Position numbers and translations under genes: made by a program
The notes under the pieces: model-generated
What the model saw: only the letters and a program-made list of their open reading frames with translations
Database searches by the model: none
What the model was told of the DNA's origin: nothing
Assembly: GCA_038373865.1 (NCBI GenBank)
Contig: JAXGGA010000065.1
Location: forward strand, 62,001 to 126,000
DNA length: 64,000 bases
Direction: 5' to 3'
From: Uloborus plumipes
Lineage: Eukaryota > Arthropoda > Arachnida > Araneae > Uloboridae
Part shown: positions 50,067-62,754 of the stretch, piece by piece
How the letters are laid out: each line of letters opens with the position of its first letter
How positions within the stretch are numbered: the first letter of the stretch is position 1

Positions 50067-53043
50067 GGGTGAGTTCTGGTAAGTGCGTCCACGGGGTAAG
50101 TGCGTCCACTGGGAATTATATGAACACTGTCCTGAAATGGCTTCTGCAACACATCGACTATGTTAGATAACTGTCTAATGATAATTTCAATAGGTAGAAT
50201 TCAGGCCTGGATTCAATAGACGAAACACAATCAGAGACAACTTAAATGTCTTCAAAAAACTCTAAAGTAAAGATTGAGAAGGTTTTGTTTCAGTTTCTCT
50301 TGTAGTCATACCAAGCAATTGAAGTCAAGAAATGCAAGTTGTTTCTTTTGAGTAATAGCTACTAATAACATACATGAGGTATTTTGATCAAATACTCTAA
50401 CTAAAATTTGTTTATATGACGGTACGCACTTTCCCTTTCTTTAAAGTAAGGTGGGGGTAAGTGCGTACCATTATGATGGGGCAAGTGCGTACCGCTATCA
50501 TAAGGCAGATGCGTACTATTATGCGGAGCAAGTGTGTACCATTATGATGAGGCAAGTGCGTACCATTACGTGGAAAGTCCGACTCTCGAAATTCACTCTT
50601 TTATAAGCCGATTATAAATCCGATGTCATTTCCATCAAGTATTTATATTTACATTGGATGCGGCATAATATTTCAATTTTATTCATTAACTCTGAAATAT
50701 ATTGGCTTTTAGATATCAGTTAGTAAATTTTCCGTTCAAAATAGCGATCATAAGATATACTTAATTGAAAACAGAATGACAAATGAAGCAATGAAATTAA
50801 GTGAAACACTAACCAACTGATTCAAAAAACGAAGGAGTAATGAATAAATTATATTAAAGAAAATTAAGAACACCTTGTGAAAAACTATTTCAATGTACAA
50901 GAAAAAAAAAAGTACAAGTATCATATCATGATCATTTTTTTTTTTTTTTTCTCTTTATTTTTTTTTTTTTTTTTACCGCTGCAGATTCTAATAAGAAAAA
51001 TATTTCAAACCCGTATTTATTCGAAAACAACGAATTGTTCACTCAGGTCACCTAACGATCTACCATACAAATAGAATTAAGGGAAATCACAGGGGACGCA
51101 CTTACAACAACGCTTTTGGACACACATGTCTCATTTTACATTTAAAAGGGGTAAGTGCGAAGTGTCACGCCTGTGATTCATGACCTCTCAGATTTTTTCC
51201 AAAAAATTACCAAATGTTTATTATCTTATTGAAAGACCAAATCCAGAATGTTTTGCTCTAAATTTGAGTTGTTTAGTTTTTATAGATCCCTAAAGTTGAA
51301 GGTGCGGCATCAAAAATTAAGCGGATTTTCAAGACATGGAAATTGCTGTGAGCCAAAACCCTTACCAGGAGCTGTTTAACTCCAATTTTCTTTTTGTATA
51401 TGGAATATAGAAGGTTGAAACTTTACAAAATGAATGTTAAATTTGTGGTAAGTTGTTGCCGTAAGGTCAGTGAAGGCCCTCAAAACAGGGTATTTTTGAC
51501 GTTTTTTAGCGTTTTTGAGGTCCAAAAACAACTTGTACATTTCAGTTGGCACGGCAAAAGTAGTGTCATTCGAAAGACCAGTGTAAGCATTTTAAAATAA
51601 TGTATTAATAACCGAGGAAAGTTTAACGTGCTTTTAGTTGCGTAAGGCCGAAATATGAAAAATGTCATATTTTACCGATATTTAAACGGTCATAACTTCC
51701 TCTGCCAACAACATATTGAAATATTTTTTTCGCCAATGTCATACTCTATTCTTTGTCTTAACAGAACAGTTGAGTCCTTTGAGGCGAAATGTGAAAAAAA
51801 TTTTTACAAAAAATGCACAGAAAAAAATAAATTTTTTGTAAAAAATTTTTTCACATTTCGCCTCAAAGGACTCAACTGTTCTGTTAAGACAAAGAATAGA
51901 GTATGACATTGGCGAAAAAAATATTTCAATATGTTGTTGGCAGAGGAAGTTATGACCGTTTAAATATCGGTAAAATATGACATTTTTCATATTTCGGCCT
52001 TACGCAACTAAAAGCACGTTAAACTTTCCTCGGTTATTAATACATTATTTTAAAATGCTTACACTGGTCTTTCGAATGACACTACTTTTGCCGTGCCAAC
52101 TGAAATGTACAAGTTGTTTTTGGACCTCAAAAACGCTAAAAAACGTCAAAAATACCCTGTTTTGAGGGCCTTCACTGACCTTACGGCAACAACTTACCAC
52201 AAATTTAACATTCATTTTGTAAAGTTTCAACCTTCTATATTCCATATACAAAAAGAAAATTGGAGTTAAACAGCTCCTGGTAAGGGTTTTGGCTCACAGC
52301 AATTTCCATGTCTTGAAAATCCGCTTAATTTTTGATGCCGCACCTTCAACTTTAGGGATCTATAAAAACTAAACAACTCAAATTTAGAGCAAAACATTCT
52401 GGATTTGGTCTTTCAATAAGATAATAAACATTTGGTAATTTTTGGGAGAAAATCTGAGAGGTCATGAATCACCTCATAATGCTAGGCGTGACAGTTTCTC
52501 AGATTCTTGCTCTTAATGTATTAAACTAAAATAAACTATGTAGACTATAAGTGATTATTACTAAATAAAAACAACTTACATTTGCTCACTTGGTCTTATT
52601 AAAAGGACAAAGGAAGAATCACAGACACAACACTCTCAATCTTAAAATCACAGTTGTTCGCAAGACGTGCGGGATATCACTGATTGCGTTTCATCCATGC
52701 AAGCAAGTGCCGATCTCTAGTATTAGGAATTATCCCAAGGCAACTACCTAACATATTTAATATGTGCCAGAAGTTTTTTCCTGTTCATATTCACATAATT
52801 TAAGGTGGACGCACTTACCCCGCTAGGTAGGGAAAGTGCGTACCTTAGAATAGGTGTCATAAACCAGGTCACAAAACCCATGCTTATGGTTTATTTGACA
52901 TATTATATGCTTGAAAATCTTAGTAAAGGATCTGGAAAGAAAACTAAAAAAAAAATTGTGAGTGTACGAGACTTTTCAAGAGAGCCGCATATTTGAGAAC
53001 ATGAACTTTGAAAAAAAGGGTACGCACTTACCAGAACTCACCC
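50067..53043. mobile_element. AAGTGCGTACC element, copy 2, with nested foldback
   Basis: Ends GGGTGAGTTCTGGTAAGTGC are inverted and flanked by TA (50065-50066, 53044-53045). The sequence matches copy 1 (28652-30346) in reverse orientation except for the insertion at 51163-52493. AAGTGCG-type motifs occur in pairs at the left end, in a cluster near 50425-50575, near 51090-51160, and at the right end. Confidence 0.87.
51163..52493. mobile_element. 1.33-kb foldback palindrome nested in copy 2
   Basis: Ends TGTCACGCCT and AGGCGTGACA bound arms that are almost perfectly complementary around about 51825. Mirror-image ORFs (51394-51600 + and 52045-52251 -) give the same predicted protein and are not genes. 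Copy 1 of the host element lacks this insert and reads GTGCGAACCCTGGCTTAAAC at the matching place. The TSD is unclear. Confidence 0.88.
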
Positions 53044-53149
53044 TATATACAGTCTAGTTATTGCAGTTCAACTGTTATGTCTTTAAATAGTATTTCTCTA
53101 CAGGTGTAATCTTAAGTGAGTTTCGATTCTAAGCAGACTTGGAGTCAAT

Positions 53150-53410
53150 TACGAGAAAATTCAATCGATTACGATTATGATTACGAGTATGCAAAATTGG
53201 AGATTAAAATCACGATTACAATAACAGTCCTATGCCAAATTGCAATTACGATTACAGCAACGATTAGATTATGTAAAAAATGTAACCGATTGCGATTTTT
53301 ATGTGCCGATTACGATTTCGGTTACACGATTACAGCTTTGGGAGGATATATATTAGATATGTATATACAGAGGAGGATCCAGAAATTTTTGTTCGGGGGT
53401 TCAACTTTCA
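53150..53410. repeat. GATTAC-rich degenerate repeat and a hAT-like end
   Basis: Irregular GATTACGATTATGATTACGA-type repeats fill 53155-53345. AGGAGGATCCAGAAATTTTTG at about 53371 resembles the terminus of the 48975 hAT MITE, but no partner end was found. Confidence 0.6.
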
Positions 53411-54411
53411 GTGCACTTTATTAGTTAAGTGGAAGGAAAACGAAGCATGTGAAATTTAAACCTTCTTTACAATGTTACACACCACAAGTAATTTTTTTAT
53501 TATATTCTGCCATTTATTCAGTTCTTTATTCCTTGGGTAGAAGGATTTTCACTTGATACTGAAGAAGTAATCATCAAGATTGCTTATTGTCGTCAAATTG
53601 CTCAATAGCAAACATGTGTAAAATTCTACTGTCTTTGTGATTGATAGATAGCGAGCGACTTGATTCTTCGCGGCGTGTCCAATGAAATTCGCTCTTTTGA
53701 ATGAAATGTTATCACGTGCTTTTTTTTTTTTTTTTTTTTTTGCATGTATAAATGTAGTGTTTATTTTTCTAACTGTTTCTCCACCTTTATTTTGTTTTTT
53801 TTTATCGTTAATATTTTTTAGACGTTACATGTTAACTTAGTGATATATTTTGTTTATTGTTTTTTATTGCAGCCTCTTTGGCATTAGTCAGCTGTAAGTT
53901 ATTATTAAATTATTTGGTCGAATGATTTTAAAACTGTAGAGGACGGACTTTTGAGGGACAGTTTTCGTTTTTATGTTAGGACTTTCTGTTGCTGCTTTCA
54001 AGTACGTTTGCAGATTTTGTAAACTGTGTTCACATTTTAGTAGACGAATCAGATTATTTCTTTTATTGTGGGGTGGGAAGATTTTTTTCCCATTTATTTA
54101 TTTAAACCCCACCAGTCACCACCGTACCTACCCTGACGAGGGTTTAACCGGATGTGGTGGCTGGGAGGAAAGAAAAACTAACGAACGACCAAGCGCCCGC
54201 TAGGAAACGTACATTATAACTGGATATAAATTTACATAAAATAATGTACAAATTACTTGGAAAAAAATAATAAGGAAGAAACAATTTTGATATATACAGA
54301 AAAAGGCAATAATATAACTTTTAAAGTGTTTAGGCAGGATATTTGAAGTCTTCTATTTGAGTGCTGAATAAAAACATTATTTTTTTTGAAGATTCTTGCG
54401 AGTAGCTATAT

Positions 54412-56339
54412 CAGGGGTGGCCAACCTTTTTGGAAAGCGTGCCACTGTTTGGAGAAAAAAAAGCCGCACGTGCCACTTTTAATTTTTTCAACACACTGAA
54501 AGATATTTTGATGTGAAAAAAAAAGTCAATAATGTCCAGGAGATGGCATACCTTTTGAATTTTGAAGTCTTGCATTTTGACTGCAAAAGGACCCCACCAT
54601 TATATTTTTGTTTCTACAAATGGCTCCCATCGCAATTATAATTGCAAAAAACATCATTGGAATTCAAGATATCAAAACTCAAATAAATGATAGGGGCTGG
54701 ATGTTATTGTGTGCTGAAGAAGATTGAAAGGGCCAGGGATAAATAAAGTTCTGGGGACAGAGAAGCCACCGCCCAGAAGGAGGAACATGCTCACAGAGGC
54801 CGGCGAACAAGAAATATTTGCATTATAAGTATAGAGAGAGAGTAAAAGAAAATCAAAGGAAAATCAACTACGGTCAAGTAAAAAGCAATAAACAATCTTG
54901 ATGGCTCAAAAAACGTTATTTATGGACTCATTAAGTATTTTTTTACACGAATAACGCATTTTTTCTACTGTTTGTTTTCAAACTCCAGCCACAAACTGTT
55001 TCATTTGAAAAAGGGGTGATAGCTTTAGGAGGTGCGATATTCTCGATGTCTTGAGTTTTTGCTCACTTTTTACTTCCTTGTGAATGCTACTTTTCATTTC
55101 CCCCAAACAGCATGCACGTCTGAATAATGGAGAAGCTCAGTGCATAAAAAGCTCTTCAATTCAGAGCTGTAACAAGATACGAGCTAGAGCTAGTATTTTG
55201 TTAAAACAACACATCACATGGTCAGCAAACAAAAGACGCCTTTGCAGAAAGAAGTTTCTGATGGATAACGTACTGTTTTACTTAACTTTTCGTCCCAAAT
55301 AATTTGCAAGCAATGTAACAATTTTGAAGCTGCCAATCATGCAAAACCTGTCTTTACACGCAAAATCTTTCCTTTTTTTTAATTTTAATTCCCAATACAG
55401 CAGCCTTATAGGCAACTATCCTAGACCAAAACAAATTACTTAGTACAAAATACAGAATGAAAAGTTTGACAATTCTTAGCTTCTTAGTAGCGTGAAAATG
55501 TAGAACCGTGAAGTATTGAACACTTAAGAAGGTGGTTAGCAACAGCAACCATAACTTCACCGTCACTGCAGAGGAAACACAAGGAGCTACTCACGTTTAT
55601 TATTCATTCAAGATGACCGGCGAGGCAACCATTTCCCGCTGCTAGTTTAAGTACAACACCAGCCCGATATTTTGAACATTCGGGTAACTGGAGAACAAAA
55701 AAAATGGCCTGGTTTTCCGTTGGTCAGTTCTTTCAGCTCGATGCAAAGATATGCAAGAAGTTGCACATTGATAGATCACCCGTATACAAAGAGTTGCTCA
55801 TGGTGCACCACGTGGAGGAAAGTCTATTACTAACCCCTGAAACCAAACTATCGCGTTCTGTCCACTCTACTTTCTTAGCATCAAATACATTTTTAAGTTC
55901 ATCAAAAATGTCATCTGATGCAAATGATACTAATATAGCGCAAACCAACAAGTTATCCGGCAATATCGCAATTGTTTGTGCAACACATAGATACACTTAC
56001 ATAGCAATATTGTAGCTCAGACAAATTATGTGCCAACCTCCTTGCTCAATACTCATATCTATTTAACGCATGACTATGTTTCTAGATAATGTTATTAGTA
56101 TATTAGCTATATTTTGACCATCATTATAGTTTCATCATATCCATTATTATGTAGAAATTAATAAAAGACTTTAAATGTTTTCTTAATGTAGGAGTGGAGT
56201 TTTTAGAGTTTGATAAAGCTCCTTAAATATGAAAATATTTTCCAAACTTTTAAAATTTTTCATTGATTCCTTCGCGTGCCACTTTTTGTACTCCGCCGTG
56301 CCACACTGTGGCACGCGTGCCGCGGGTTGGCCACCACTG
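54412..56339. mobile_element. 1.93-kb hAT element, TSD AGCTATAT
   Basis: AGCTATAT (54404-54411, 56340-56347) flanks perfect 15-bp ends CAGGGGTGGCCAACC and GGTTGGCCACCACTG. The interior contains GTGCCAC-rich subterminal segments. Overlapping ORFs on both strands at 55704-56015 show no recognisable hAT dimerisation domain, so I call it non-autonomous. Confidence 0.92.
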
Positions 56340-56647
56340 AGCTATATGATGTGGAATATGAGCTATATTTTTGGATACAGGAAGGTTGGAATTATATGTG
56401 CAGTGGAAAGAGCTAGTTAACGGACAATTGAATACGTAACGTAATGTTCAGGAGTTCCAAGTTGGCTGCAAACACATAATGGTGAGCTTAGTATCTTGAA
56501 TCTGTGTAGATATGAAGGAAATGGACTGTGTGCACTAAGAAATTGTACTTCCATGGGATGTTTGCATCGTGGTTTTAGCTTGACTTCTGGTAGGATATCG
56601 TGAACAGATAAATACACATAAGCTCCAATGATTTTTTTTAATGCCCA

Positions 56648-56678
56648 GCACGAGCGCAGGCCGTGCGGATACTGCTAG
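56648..56678 (+). mobile_element. Helitron 3' terminus
   Basis: Hairpin GCACG-agcgcaggc-CGTGC (56648-56666) is followed eight bases later by CTAG (56675-56678) and then T. It ends 33 bases from the host exon at 56711. The 5' end may lie before the hAT insertion at 54412, but I could not place it. Confidence 0.55.
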
Positions 56679-56710
56679 TAAAAATAATAAAATCTGCGCG
56701 CAACAATTAC

Positions 56711-56880
56711 CTCTTCATTTTCTGAAGAACAAGTAGGAAGAGGCTCACATCTACCTCTTGTAGAGTTGTAGAAGTTCCTTGTACCGTCATACCGTATTAA
56801 GCATACGTAAGGTCGGCACTCGTTCAGTGGATCCTCATCTACACTATTGCAAGCTGACATATCTTCCGCCGCGTAATATT
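56711..56880 (-). CDS. Exon of the membrane-protein gene (Cys-rich segment)
   Basis: This is a 170-base exon with acceptor TTTTTCGCAG and donor GAAGAG|GTAATT. It enters in phase 1 and leaves in phase 0. It reads YYAAEDMSACNSVDEDPLNE, then about 36 more residues, with five cysteines in the exon (in the contexts SACN, NECR, YVCL, GRCE, PTCS) and a sequon NST. The spacing suggests a small disulfide-bonded extracellular module that continues into the next exon (a single Cys there). A Helitron 3' end finishes at 56678, only about 30 bases into the following intron. Confidence 0.75.
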
Positions 56881-57965
56881 CTGCGAAAAAAAAAGGAGAA
56901 ATGATTTATTGAAATAATGAATTCACTTCTTATAAAATGAAGAAAACAATGCAATTAATTCAGATTTGCAAAAAATAAATGTAGCGCCCACCCTTGGGTG
57001 GTTCAAAAAGAAATATTTTTTTTGCTACTGACCAAGGCGCACCCTACTTTTTTTTCATTTATGTATGAGATCACTCCCCTAAAATTTCAGCTCCCTACTC
57101 TTAATGGAAGATGGTGCTCAATCACCCTACATTTTTCCGTTTTTTCGTAATTTTCACAATTTTTGAGTTTTTCAGACTCAAGAAATCATTTTCTTGGAAG
57201 AGATTTTTTTTCAATTATTTTCATTTTCCAACGCATAAATATTAGTTCAAACAATTGGAAAGCTTCTTGATCGTTTGAATCTATATAGCAACACCTTTGA
57301 TACAATTGATTATTTAGTAGATCGCAGCATACAATGTAGATTGCAGTACTACTTGTCTACATGTTGTGCTATGATTTTCAAAACTTACGCTTGCCAAAAT
57401 AGTTGTGGAAGAACTGTGCAAAATGTTTTTTATTTTTTTAAAGTAGTGGGATGCAGAGAAAAAAATTTGCAAGATTTAAAGTTTTAAACTAATAGTGCAA
57501 ACAGTACCACAAGAAGAATGAATTAAATCATAAAAACTAATGACACAAAACAAACAATTGTAGCTAGTCTGGCATAGAAATAATCTGAAATTTAGGCAAA
57601 GACATTTACTTCATGCTTACTTTGGCCATCATATTCCTCACAAGTTCTATTCTTTTTAATAACTTCAAAGCGAAAAAATGTTTGGCAAAGAATTAAACAA
57701 AAAAAAAAAAAAATGTTGCACATAGAACTTAAAAAATACTTTGACAAGTTTGAAGCTTCAACTATAAGCTTTTTATAAATCTATAGATAAATCGAAAATC
57801 ACTCTTGCTGTTTATAAAGAGATAATTGAGTTATTATTAGTTAAATAGGGAGCCTATCTGAGAAAATCCAGTCTCTTATATGCCTCAAAATATTTATGTT
57901 CCTATATAAGAAAGAGATTTTTCATTTAATCATGAGAGAAATAACCTAGGTACAACACTTTCTAC

Positions 57966-59757
57966 TAGAGATGGAACGAAGCTTCGGCCGGGCCGAAGCT
58001 TCGGCCAATTTGCCGAAGCTTCGGTCTGGCCGAAGCATGAGTTGTGATTCGGCCGCTTCGGCTGCTTCGGCCTGAAATTTATGCAGCGAATGAAAAACAA
58101 AAGTAAAAAAGAATGCGTGATAGGGTAAGTGCTCCACCACGAAGATGTGGTAGGTACGGGGGACCCTGGAGGTGTGAAGTGAAGTGAAGTAGTCGGCCAG
58201 TCTCCAATAGTCGGCCACAATGACATAAAACTCCTCATAAATAGTACATTTTTAATTCAAAATCAGATATGACGCATTCACACATTCATGTACTTATCCT
58301 CAATCATCAACCAGTGGCCGTTAAGTTTCGGGTACTTTTTCTTGAATTAGTAATGAGTCATTTCATTTTGAATGGTATGTCCGTCATCCAAGATTGCGAT
58401 TCTGCTTATTTTTCAGGTAAGATGATTCTGTGGCCGACTATACTGGAGTATTTACTAGTGTTGACAAAAGCTTGGATTTTAACATATTTTTTTTTTAATT
58501 TCTGAAACAAGTAGATGATTCACTATCAGAAAGGTTCATCCTAAAGTTTTACCTTGTTTTTGTTACTGTATTGATAGCTGAAAGTTCTAGTTTAGCCAAG
58601 ATCAACAAAAGATCTTTTAAATGGACGACTATTGGTGCTTTTACCCTACTGTTATTTTGAATTCACCAAAAACTGAAGCATTTTGCATCAAGAATATTAA
58701 CCCATTAATGCCTGATACTTTTTTTCCAAAGATATTTTATATACTGGTTACAAACAGTGTTTAATGGACAGGAAAAATAATTTTAAAAATATCATGTAAA
58801 AAATAATTTTTTTATTAAGGAAAGAAAAATTGTCCCTTAAAAGTTACGATAGACCCCAGAGGGCACATACTTTTTTTACTAAAATTTGTTTCTTCCCACG
58901 ATATAATATCTGAAAAGACATTTTATAAGAAGAAATAAAATCAGCAATTAACCTAAACTGGGAAGCTGGGAATAACTTTGAAAACTTGGCGCTTTCTTCT
59001 TGAGATTGTGAACAATGTCATTTTTGATAAAGATCATATTAAAACTGCTACAGAACACACTTTACAATGGTTATGTGCTGCAATCTGTTAATAACGAATT
59101 GCAACAATACCAAGGTACTCATTGAACACTATTATTTGGTTGAAATGTTCATTTTGGGGAACTTCAGACCCTTTTTTGGACAGTCCCTAAAAAGGGACGC
59201 TAGGCATTAATGAGTTAAGATAAATATATAACACAACGTAAATAGTAGTAGATTGGGTAGTTCTATGGTATAATACATGATCATATCAGTTGTTTTATTA
59301 TAAAACATCAACTGAACTGCAGACTGAGCTTTTCATGTTCCAAGTAGAGCTTCCTACTACTAATTTGCAATACAAAATTAGTAATGTTGTCTTTTCTTGT
59401 ACTAGCAGTACAAAGCAAAACAAAACAAGAAAACTTTTAATTAGTGAAATTAATTTAAGAATGACTCAGTAAGTTGAAAATGTTGTGTAATACTAAGAAC
59501 ATTAAAATAAAAACAACCAAAATAAAAATGAACTTTAATTAATGAAATCAATTTAAGAATGCCACAGTAAGCTGAAAATATTGTGCAACGCTGAGAATAT
59601 TAAAAGATATGGAGAAAAGTATAAAACTGTACGCATTTATTATGCATTTAATCCAAAAACTTCAATATGTGTGCCAGCCGAAGCTTCGGCCGAAGCTTTG
59701 GCTATTAGTTGGCCGAAGCTTCGGTATTCGGCCAAATGCCGCTTCGTTCCATCTCTA
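57966..59757. mobile_element. hAT element with CCGAAGCTTCGGCC repeats, TSD CTTTCTAC
   Basis: CTTTCTAC (57958-57965, 59758-59765) flanks ends TAGAGATGGAACGAAGC. Just inside each end are several self-complementary GCCGAAGCTTCGGC motifs. It contains a piggyBac MITE (58697-59218) and a SINE tail near 58130-58190 (GTGGTAGGTACGGGGGACCC then GTGAA repeats). Confidence 0.93.
58697..59218 (+). mobile_element. 522-bp piggyBac-type MITE, intact ends
   Basis: TTAA at 58697-58700 and 59215-59218 bound CCCATTAATGCCTGATAC and GGGACGCTAGGCATTAATGA. It is the uninterrupted relative of X and Y at 12429-15176. It is nested in the hAT element at 57966-59757 and is non-coding. Confidence 0.88.
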
Positions 59758-60215
59758 CTTTCTACAGTTTCAGCGCCTTTCTGTACAGTACAACAAATAT
59801 ATTGAATTTCTGGGAATATCTGAACTTGAAAAAAACCTTATAAGATATGAACGACCTGGAAATTGAAATAACAACTAGAACAGTTTTATTAAAGTACTTG
59901 TGACACTTTTCTGGTGAATTAATTAGTTAGACTTAGTTTTTCGTATAACAAGTGTAGTACAGAACAATTGGATTTTTTTTTTCAAGCATGAATATTAGAG
60001 ATCATTTTTTAACATTCTTCGTCCTACGCCCCAACGAATGCAAATATAATATCAATCAGCGACTCATATGTAACATGCAATGTTTCCAAGATTTTAGAAA
60101 AAATGTTACAGCTTGAAAAAATTCATAGAAGCAGTCCAATATTATTGTGTTGCACCAAAAATTAAGTGTAAAATTTTGAAGGTGGAAAAAATGTGTTGTT
60201 AATTATATGTTAAAT

Positions 60216-60500
60216 ATTTTACGGAGGGGGGGGGGGAATACCCCCATGAGTCTCCTAACTTGCGAAAAGTGTTTATGATTTTGAACTTTTCACCTCTCTA
60301 GCCCTATAGAAGAATGTTAATGGTAAATATACTGCTTCCTTCCCCTCCAAATAATATCTATCAAATTGTTGAAATCTGATGAAAATAGGAGGGGAGGGGG
60401 GCGCTATTTTCGAAAAGTGGGAGGCAATGGGGGGAAAGGGTGGCCATATTATGATTCAGGGAATCATTGAACATAAGAATCAGCAAAAATGATAGCAAAC
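60216..60500 (-). mobile_element. Decayed fragment of the 1705-3681 foldback family
   Basis: TCCCCTCCAAATAATAT, GGGGGGCGCTATTTTC, ATTATGATTCAGGGAATCAT and CATAAGAATCAGC parallel 3330-3470 of the foldback arm with many changes. No ends are recognisable. Confidence 0.6.
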
Positions 60501-60993
60501 ACCCGGATTTTTTTTTTTTTTTTTTTGCCGCTTAACCGATAAACGTTTGAAATTGACAAAAACTGGAAAACTGCCACCCGTTTTCGGTGAACAAGGAGCC
60601 CCTTTTCCAACGCATAGTTATTTGTGCATGAGGAGGAAAGTCATTCAAGTAATTTTCGAATGATTTTCTTTATTCGGAGGACTTTCATTCCGTGGCATAC
60701 AATTATAATTTTCGTGTAATATGTGACAAAAAAAAAGATTTAGAAATTTGCTTTCACTACCTACGAAAATAATCAAAATGAAAAGGACTTTTAGTTGGCC
60801 TCATTAAATCAAGGACCACTCTATCATGCCGTAAAGAGAATGAAATTTTTGAAGAGTATAAATATTTTTCCAAATATACGAAATCAGTTAACAAGTTTTA
60901 AAAGCTTTAGACTGCTGCAGTATATCAATCAAAGTTGTATTTTACAAATGTAAACAAGACTTTTATCGATGACGATGAATATCCTGAACGATT

Positions 60994-61055
60994 AAATATA
61001 CGAGTAGAAATATACCAACAGCAATGGCTGCTGGTATATTTCTACTCGTATATTT
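60994..61055. repeat. 62-bp hairpin, 29-bp stem with one mismatch
   Basis: AAATATACGAGTAGAAATAT and ATATTTCTACTCGTATATTT are the outer stem. CAGC-aatg-GCTG closes the loop. It has pre-miRNA-like size but a nearly perfect stem. Confidence 0.9.
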
Positions 61056-61136
61056 CTCTCTCCCTCTCAAAGTAAGATGGTAATGAAAATGAAGAATGAG
61101 AAACGGAAAACTTGTAGATACTGCTGTTTACCTATA

Positions 61137-61428
61137 CTTCACTTCACACTCCAGGGTCCCCCGTACCTACCACAGCTTCATGGTTTAACCGGGATAGGGC
61201 CCTGAAGAGCTCTCTGTTCTTAAATTTGAACCAGAACCTAGGTTCGAGCAAACCCTAGGGCCCAGCACCCCCAGAGGTATCGTTTCACTTGGAGGACTTT
61301 GTGACCACGACATTTTTAACGCCTCCCAGCCATCATTAATCAAGGCGGTGGATCTTTGATCGGCTGGGATAGAGCCCGGGTCCCTCCGGCCACGAGTCCG
61401 ATGCCTTACCGATCGCGCCACCAGGGCC
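61137..61428 (-). mobile_element. tRNA-derived SINE, 13-bp TSD
   Basis: CTGTTTACCTATA (61124-61136, 61429-61441) flanks a 292-base element. On the minus strand it has a tRNA-like head (GGTGGCGCGATCGGTAAGGC as A-box region, then GGGCTCTATCCC as B-box). A GC-rich body follows, and the 3' tail is of GTGAA type (GGAGTGTGAAGTGAAG). The minus ORF across it is incidental. Confidence 0.93.
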
Positions 61429-62214
61429 CTGTTTACCTATAATAGGCAGTATAGATTTATAGGTAAATCGCAATGAATTTCTGGGGGCCCGCTTTGTCTA
61501 TCCCTCTTAAAGTAAGAATTTGAGAAACAGGTTCGTAACAGGATTCCTATTTCGTGGGGGTCCATCGCAATTACTACGTTGCTTCCCATTTTTCAAAAAT
61601 ATCTTGTTTTTTTCTGAAAGAGCACGGTCGAAAATATGGGGTGAAGTATTCCATTCTTTTTAACCATTTTCTTAGTTTTGACTCATTTTCTTTCTTAAAT
61701 AAATAACCTTAAAAGACTCTCAGTCGCTGTTTCATTTTCTCTGCTGACGTCGCAAGTGTACAAAACGATCCAAGCAAGGATTGACTAGAAGCTATTTTGG
61801 GATTGAATTTTTCATTTTTGCAGTGCTGAGGTTGCCATAGTTCTAAAATGACAGATACGTCGGCCTGTCTTTGCACCAAAGTTTCTTCATTTGTGACGTC
61901 ACACGAAAGCTCGCTTTTTTTAGAAATCTGACACTTAAAATTTTTTATAAAAAAATTAACTGTTGGGAAAAATAAAGTATTTTTCCCCCATGCTATTGTT
62001 TTGTTTTTGTTATTATCATTATTAATTTGCTCATTCTATCAATATCTGTGACTAAAAGTAGTACTTTTGACTGTAGGAAACACCCCCATTGCGACTTGGT
62101 AAAGCCCCTCTGTTCAAATTCAGATTTAAAATTGTTCCTTTTTGAGCATAATTTTTGGCAGTGAGTTTATGTAAAGTGCATTATAATTTGCTTTTAATTT
62201 AAAATCACACTTAC

Positions 62215-62338
62215 GTTGCAAAACTCTTGGAACGAGACTTTTTACAAGCGTAGTGTTAAACTTAACAATTCGAGATAATGTTCTACTTTTTGCATCCGAG
62301 ATTTTCATATCACAGCTTCCCACCCTATTATGTAAATG
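62215..62338 (-). CDS. Exon of the membrane-protein gene (ectodomain)
   Basis: This is a 124-base exon with acceptor TATATTTGCAG and donor CAAC|GTAAGTGTG. It carries 41 open codons, beginning HLHNRVGSCDMKISD, with one Cys and a sequon NTT, followed by one base that completes a Gln codon with the first two bases of the exon at 56880. Entry in phase 0 and exit in phase 1 fit its neighbours exactly. No domain is recognised. A 41-codon open frame between good splice sites is unlikely by chance in DNA this rich in A and T. Confidence 0.65.
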
Positions 62339-62754
62339 CTGCAAATATAAGAAATGATAGTGTTCATGACATTATAGAAAGATGTCATCATCGTATATAA
62401 AAAAAACTGTGCGTGTTGATTCTTCTTTTCTTTTTTGATATTGTTTTATATAAGAAAACAAAATTATTTACAAATTCAAAAGGAAAATAAATTTCTGGAA
62501 AACATATGTAATATTATGCCGAAATTTCTACAAGAAAACTTGTTTTTGGTTTGTTTGATTTGCATTCAATTGCAAGAGACTCAGCGAGCTATATTGCACC
62601 CAAGAATTGGAAGAGTACGAATTGCTCCTTTCAGCAGCAATTCGTTTTAAACGTATGCGGATTAACGAGTTTAAACTGTATTTAAATAATTTCTTCTGCT
62701 CCGGAATTGACGTATCTCATAAGATACTTCCGTTACTGAGTCAAAAACTCTTAT

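Larger units (their letters stand above)
59766..61123. other. Host intron with G-runs and a foldback fragment
   Basis: Contains the decayed foldback fragment, a T-run near 60510-60526 and the 62-bp hairpin. No coding exon was seen. Confidence 0.5.

Noticed and set aside
51394..52251. Paired identical ORFs on opposite strands around 51.8 kb
   Set aside because: Again the arms of a palindrome; no domain or splice signals.
53116..53424. 102-residue ORF with repeated ITIT/YDYDYE residues
   Set aside because: Produced by the degenerate GATTAC repeat.
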